From: Bradysia coprophila
Taxonomy: Eukaryota; Arthropoda; Insecta; Diptera; Sciaridae
Assembly: GCF_014529535.1 (NCBI RefSeq)
Contig: NW_023503376.1
Location: 2,151,138-2,215,137 of the forward strand
DNA length: 64,000 nucleotides
Direction of reading: 5' to 3'
In this document: in pieces, positions 58,538 to 64,000 of the stretch
How positions within the stretch are numbered: position 1 is the first letter of the stretch
How the letters are laid out: each line of letters opens with the position of its first letter
Position numbers and translations under genes: made by a program
Notes under the pieces: model-generated
What the model was told of the DNA's origin: nothing
The model's input: only the letters and a program-made list of their open reading frames with translations
Databases searched by the model: none

Positions 58538-61500
58538 TCAAAACACCTTGGCAATGAATGGAGTATCCATTCTCTGTCCAATCATAAAAGGACTTGCATA
58601 TTCAGATCGAATATTACTAAGACCACTTTGATGCAAACCAGCTGTTGCATGCCATGCAGTTGCTGCTGTTGTTGTCGTCGTTAAGTTCACTGAAGACGCA
58701 CTTGATGACAAGTGATTTGAACGATTCTGTTGATGATGGTTATTACCATTGTGTGCAATCGCACCACCTCGACCAATCTCATGATGCAACTTTCTCATGT
58801 GCTTCTTCAAATCGAAATTTCGACAAAATCCCTTGGTACAGATTCGACAAGTGAATGGTTTCTTGTCATTGTGGGTAAATAAATGGAAATTCAGATTGTA
58901 CACTTGATGGAACGCTTTATTGCAGATGTTGCATTTGTATGCTTTGTCTCCGCTATGAGTGAGCTTATGATTTTTGTAATTTCCCTTCTGATGGAATCCT
59001 TTCCCACAATATTCGCAAACGAACGGTTTATATCCGGCATGTATTCGGGTGTGGGTATTTAGCGTCGACGATCTGTTAAATGCTTTATTGCAGATGTTGC
59101 ATTTGTGCGGCTTCTCCGACGTATGAATTATTTTGTGACGACACAGAGTCGATGCTTGACGAAATCCTTTTCCACATATTTTGCAGACAAACGGACGGGC
59201 TCCTATTCAAAACAGGGAGTAGTTTAATGATGAGTTAAGAGACAGGCTCTCGTACTGTGACGTGGAATTGGAAAAGTGAGGTGAAAAGCAAAAGAAAAAC
59301 TGAAATCAAACAAAATCAATAGACAGCCAAACTGATGAACATTACAGAAGTGAAAGTGCGAGTAAAATGTTTCTAAAATTGATGAGATGGGAAGGATAGG
59401 AAATTATGGGACTGTTGCTCATATAGTCGACGAACACGATTTTTTTTTCTCCAATAAACAAAGCTTTTTGTCCAGGGCCGAATCGACTCGAAAAAAGCTC
59501 TCAGGTGCTACATACAACTTAAAACGAGGCATCAGAACAGTCGGAGCGTTTGTTGCGACTGAGCCCCGTACAAACCCGTATATCTATTGCGTACGTGACC
59601 CTAGTGCGTCTGTCACCCTACTTTGACCGTAAGCCTATTGCGCCGGTTAATGTAGTTAAAGTAAAATTATTATGAAATGTGTACATCTTAGAAATTGCGC
59701 ATAGCGCAATTACGAAGCCCCGTACGACGTTCCTTTCAAATGAAACAAAAATTTCAAATCGCCCTAAAATTTTATTTTTTTGAAGGGCCTAGTATCGGCC
59801 TCAGTCCGAGGGCCCAAATTTAAAATTTTTTTCAACTACATTCTATTCGGCCTTTGATTACCTTCCAAATGAAACAAAAATTACGAAAAACGGATGAAAT
59901 TTGCTCGAGTTATATGTAAAATACACATAGGGCCCTAGTAGTGGCCTTAGTCGATTACCTTCCAAGTCAAACAAAAATTACGAAAAACGAATGAAATTTG
60001 CTCGAGTTATATGTAAAATACACATAGGGCCCTAGTAGTGGCCTTAGTACAAGGACCCAAATTTAATTTTTTTCAACTACATTCTATTCGGCATTCGATT
60101 ACCTTCCAAGTCAAACAAAAATTACGAAAAACGAATGAAATTTGCTCGAGTTATATGTAAAATACACATAGGGCCCTAGTAGTGGCCTTAGTCCAAGGAC
60201 CCAAATTTAATTTTTTTTCAACAACATTCTATTCGGCATTCGATTACCTTCCAAGTCAAACAAAAATTACGAAAAACGAATGAAATTTGCTCGAGTTATA
60301 TGTAAAATACACATAGGGCCCTAGTAGTGGCCTTAGTCCAAGGACCCAAATTTAATTTTTTTTCAACAACATTCTATTCGGCCGTTGATTACCTTCCAAA
60401 TGAAACAAAAATTACGAAAAACGGATGAAATTTGCTCGAGTTATATGTAAAATACACATAGGGCCCTAGTAGTGGCCTTAGTCCAAGGACCCAAATTTAA
60501 TTTTTTTTTCAACAACATTCTATTCGGCCTTTGATTACCTTCCAAATGAAACAAAAATTACGAAAAACGGATGAAATTTGCTCGAGTTATATGTAAAATA
60601 CACATAGGGCCCTAGTAGCGGCCTTAGGCCAAGGACCCAAATTTAATATTTTTTTTCAACTACATTCTATTCGGCCTTTGATTACCTCCCAAATGAAACA
60701 AAAATTACGAAAAACGGATGAAATTTGCTCGAGTTATATGTAAAATACGCATAGGGCCCTAGTAGTGGCCTTAGTCCAAGGACCCAAATTTAATTTTTTT
60801 TTTTCAACTACATTCTATTCGGCCTTTGATTACCTTCCAAATGAAACAAAAATTACGAAAAACGGATGAAATTTACTCGAGTTATATGTAAAATCCACAT
60901 AGGGCCCTAGTAGCGGCCTTAGGCCAAGGACCCAAATTTTTTTTTTTTTCAACAACATTCTATTCGGCATTCTATTACCTTCCAAATCAAACAAAAATTA
61001 CGAAAAACGAATGAAATTTACTCGAGTTCTATGTAAAATACACATAGGGCCCTAGTAGCATTTCACTTCTAAGGCCCTAACTCACGGTCCACTCACCCGA
61101 TTTTAAAAAACTTTTTTTTCCTGGATTGGTATTGACAATACCTATCATTTGCCGTGTCATTTACATTTCCATCGTTTATTTTGCCATATATATCACCAAA
61201 AGACCTTAAATCACTTAGGTGGCCCTAACTCACGAAGGGCCGACCCGAATATGCCCATCTTCGAACTTAGCCTCACTATTTTGACTATCTTTCAGGGAAA
61301 AAAAATAATTTTGAAATCGGATTTGATTTACTCAAGATATCGACGTGACAGACAGACGGACAGACGGACAGACGGCCCAAATTTTTATTGCGGATTCGTC
61401 ATCTATGAACATAGGCAAACACTTTGCCCTTACCGTCTGCTTCGAATTCCATCAATTACACACGGCACCGTAATCCTATAAGCCCCTTCGTACTTCGTAC

Positions 61501-62956
61501 GGGGCTAAAAACCGAAAAATTTTCATTCAATAATCCAAAAAGCCCTTCGAGAATCAACCAAATTCACAGTATAGTCGAGCCGGGCCTGTTCTCGTCTAAT
61601 CTTTCTTACTGCTTTTGCATAAAAACGGATAAAAAGTTGAAAAGCCGAGTGAATTTTGTTGGTTTGATGCGAAGCCGAGGTCAATAAACACACGAAAATG
61701 TGACTTTACAACTTTGTTTTCCGAGTTATGTGATGAGTAGAAAGCACATGCAGCTAGCATGCAATAGTTATTAGTTTACCGAGTGGAAAAGATAGGAAAT
61801 TCCAACAAGAGCAAAGTTTTGCGACCAGAGCGAAGCGAGGGCCAAGAGTCGCACGGGTTGGAAAATAAAAATTTTCTTCTTCGAATAGTCATCAGACAGA
61901 AACTCCTTCTCATCAGAACCGAGACGACGATGAAATTAAACATTCATTTGCAATAAACACTCTCGTTTGTCCACTTTATTATTACAATTCATTAGCTCAA
62001 TGTTCATCGTTCAAAATTTAATTCAAAGACCGAAAGACAAAATTTGGATTTCCTCACAGTTCATCGAGAAATGAAAAGCCAAGTAAACGTTAAGGGTGTA
62101 AATGATAAATCGATTTTAAAGAACGAAGAAAAATATAAATTTTCACAAAATACTGACCTGTATGTACCGGCATATGTCGCGTCAAATTGTAATGAGCGTT
62201 GAAAACTTTTCCTGAAACACAAAAATTAGTCGAGGTTAGTGTACTATGCATTGACTTCAAATCGCGAGATCTACATCCTAAATCGTTTCAATCATTTCAA
62301 CATTAAAAGCAATTCGTAATCGAGCACCTACCACATTCTTGGCACGCAAACGTTTTCTGTTTCGTCGATGCCGATGAGTCTCTTGAAGTTGGCGATGGTA
62401 AAATGGAACTTTTCGTCACACTGCTTGGTTTCACTGGGGATTGCAGCTGTGCCTTTTCTGCCGTTGATATGGATCGTCGTATCGATTGATTTTGTAAATG
62501 ATTCATTGAATTAACGGCGCTCAAATGCAACGGATTGGTGGGATTTGTCGAACTTAATAAACTGGCGGCACTTGGATGTTGCGTTAGAGCGGCATACTGA
62601 GCGGCTGCACACATTAATTGACCGGGATAATACAGCAATGGATATTGATTCATCAATTCCTGTCGACTACTGACAAATTGATGCACCGTATTGGCGGTTG
62701 GAATATATTTTTTGAACGCCGAATCGTATGTGGTTGTACTGACGTCAACATCCGACGAACTATTGTCCTCATCGATCGGACTTCGATTTCGTTCGATTCG
62801 TTCGTCTGGTTCCATGATTTTTGCTATTGAAAATTTTAACGGACAACCGGATCGTTGCTGCTTTGACTCAGTCAGCGCGCAGATGTTTTTGGCCGTTTCC
62901 ATTATTGGACTTTTCGAAGCCATTGGAATGCTTGGCGGACTGCAACACGGTTGCAT
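58538..62956 (-). CDS. erm: Earmuff (Fez-family) C2H2 transcriptional repressor
   Basis: Orthologue of Drosophila earmuff and vertebrate Fezf1/2, nuclear repressors of neural progenitor fate. Exons: 62956-62332 (coding; acceptor CCCTCCAG at 62969, donor TGTG|GTAGGT), 62211-62158 (54 bp, rest of ZF1, [17 protein letters not shown]) and 59202-58538 (acceptor TTGAATAG), all joined in phase 1; 447 aa from Met at 62956. Near residue 40, [15 protein letters not shown] is an Eh1 Groucho-binding motif as in Fez proteins. The middle is Ser/Pro-rich. Six C2H2 fingers follow: [58 protein letters not shown]. The tail is His/Asn/Ser/Thr-rich, ending [24 protein letters not shown]. Unlike the distal copy, ZF2-6 are on one exon without an intron. 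A 5' noncoding exon may end at GCG|GTAAGA (63278). Confidence 0.92.
59525..61509. mobile_element. CCCCGTAC-family repeat, copy D, with ~9 subrepeats
   Basis: Starts CATCAGAACAGTCGGAGCG, ends GTACTTCGTACGGGGCTAAAAA. Expanded array of about nine ~120-140-bp units (CTCGAGTTATATGTAAAATA ... GGGCCCTAGTAGTGGCCTTAG) at 59780-61060. Lies in the earmuff intron between the ZF1 exon and the proximal ZF2-6 exon. Confidence 0.88.
61510..62157. other. Earmuff intron
   Basis: Remainder of the intron between the ZF1 exon and the proximal 3' exon. No nested gene seen. Confidence 0.6.
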
Positions 62957-62968
62957 TCCACGAGGGCT

Positions 62969-63277
62969 CTGGAGGGAGAGAGAACAAAAATGAATTAAAT
63001 TAACCGCAGGATCAATTAACGGTCTACGTAGTTGCGGATCGTAATAATAAACAGAAATTTTGATTCGAAGTCACGGAAGTGTTAATAATTCGGAGTGATT
63101 TGCATAAAAAATCTGAATAAAAATCAATTTCAATAAAACAAAGCCCAAAATCGTCGGTACACACTGCCCAACCCACTAAAAATTTTTATTTTTTTTATTT
63201 TTCCATTCGAACCAAAACATTTGTTTTTAAACCATATAATGTTAACAATTGAAAAAGGGTTACGGGGCCCTTCTTAC
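62969..63277 (-). other. Possible 5' intron of earmuff
   Basis: A consensus donor (GCG|GTAAGAAGG, minus strand, 63277) and the acceptor at 62969 would bound a 309-bp intron. The upstream exon's phase does not fit an in-frame ATG, so it would be 5' UTR. Inference from splice signals only. Confidence 0.35.
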
Positions 63278-64000
63278 CGCTCTGCGTTCATGTGTTTTTG
63301 CACATTCCCTTTATGAAAATTAATATTCCAAGGCGAAAGATCCAAAGAAAAAAACATAATCGCACACACACCCCGAGTGTTGTTTGAAAGAAGTCGAGAA
63401 AAGTTATTGGAACAGATTGGAACTGTGAGATTGGAATAATTGAACTTTAAATTGTGTTTTATCCAGAAAGAATTCAAAGAGTTTTTGTTATTGAAATCAT
63501 TCAGTTGACAATGGTTGTGAGCTTTCTGTGGTAATTGGTAATTTGAATGAAAAAAAATTAAATGTAAAACAAACAAAAATAAAGGGCGTGTGCTGTTTTC
63601 GATTGGAACTCATTAACACGGTTCAGTGAACAAGATACGTTATTTAACCACCTTACAATAGAGGAACATTTTGATGGTCTTTAGGAATATTTTCTTAGAA
63701 TTTCATTCGACGAGATTTCTAGAATATGCTTCAAATAACGAAAACAAGCCCCACAACTACATAGTTACCAGATACCTTGAGTGAAATTACCGATTTTATA
63801 AACCTTTTAGAAACGACTAATCTGATCGTTGCCCATGATTCATTTGCAACTTCTTCTCAATGCGTCCAACATTTTGTCTTTTCTAGAGTTATAATGACGA
63901 AACCAAAGCGATATGTCAAGCGCAAGAATTTAAAAATAACTGAAGCAATGATCAATTGGCAGAAAAATCGACAACAGTGACAAAAATGAGCAATAAACTC
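63278..64000. other. Upstream flank of earmuff, nothing else recognised
   Basis: Likely 5' UTR or promoter region. Open frames of 100 codons (minus, 63274-63576) and 67 codons (plus, 63777-63980) show no family signal. Confidence 0.4.

Overview
This is eukaryotic, AT-rich, repeat-laden DNA, most likely from an insect, and I would guess a dipteran. Pointers are an MBF2-family secreted protein, a Tret1-type sugar transporter, a Fez/earmuff zinc-finger gene, an ebi/TBL1 fragment, a GTSF1/Asterix-type gene, short introns (67-310 bp) with GT..AG borders, and many hairpin MITEs. A nematoceran fly is an inference, not something the sequence proves.

Layout. 1-5.3 kb: an 83-bp tandem repeat, an Env-like retroelement remnant and noncoding DNA. 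5.3-19.6 kb: a decayed non-LTR retrotransposon (LINE) interrupted at its endonuclease region by a complete DNA transposon of 11,720 bp (5488-17207). That transposon ends in CACAGTG/CACTGTG, is flanked by an exact 5-bp duplication CTTTG, has ~825-bp terminal inverted repeats built of six ~124-bp subrepeats each, and encodes a two-exon RAG1/Transib-like transposase with a readable D-D-E set plus a two-exon zeste/Myb-SANT-like protein. This is the most remarkable object in the window.

19.6-31 kb: a 114-aa GTSF1/Asterix-type CHHC zinc-finger gene, a 2.5-kb foldback element with a 36-bp array and a 5S rRNA-like fragment, the 3' exons of an ebi/TBL1 WD40 gene abutted by transposon sequence, and a Ser/Gly-rich exon. 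31-34.5 kb: an MBF2-family gene and a serine-protease homologue with Leu at the catalytic Ser position and a frameshift. 34.5-44.4 kb: AT-rich low complexity, foldbacks, a hAT-type element and a Mutator-like palindromic element. 44.4-47.8 kb: a five-exon sugar transporter with a 1.37-kb snap-back element just upstream.

51-64 kb (minus strand): a Fez-family (earmuff) gene with one shared N-terminal exon, one shared ZF1 exon, and two complete downstream copies of the exon(s) encoding zinc fingers 2-6 and the C-terminus. Both copies have intact reading frames and identical splice phase, so they can act as alternative 3' ends or record a tandem duplication. Copies of a CCCCGTAC-ended repeat family surround them.

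The host genes have no evident functional link, except that a piRNA-pathway-type gene sits close to dense transposon sequence. All splice models are read by eye from phase, splice signals and family motifs; no database or transcript evidence was available.
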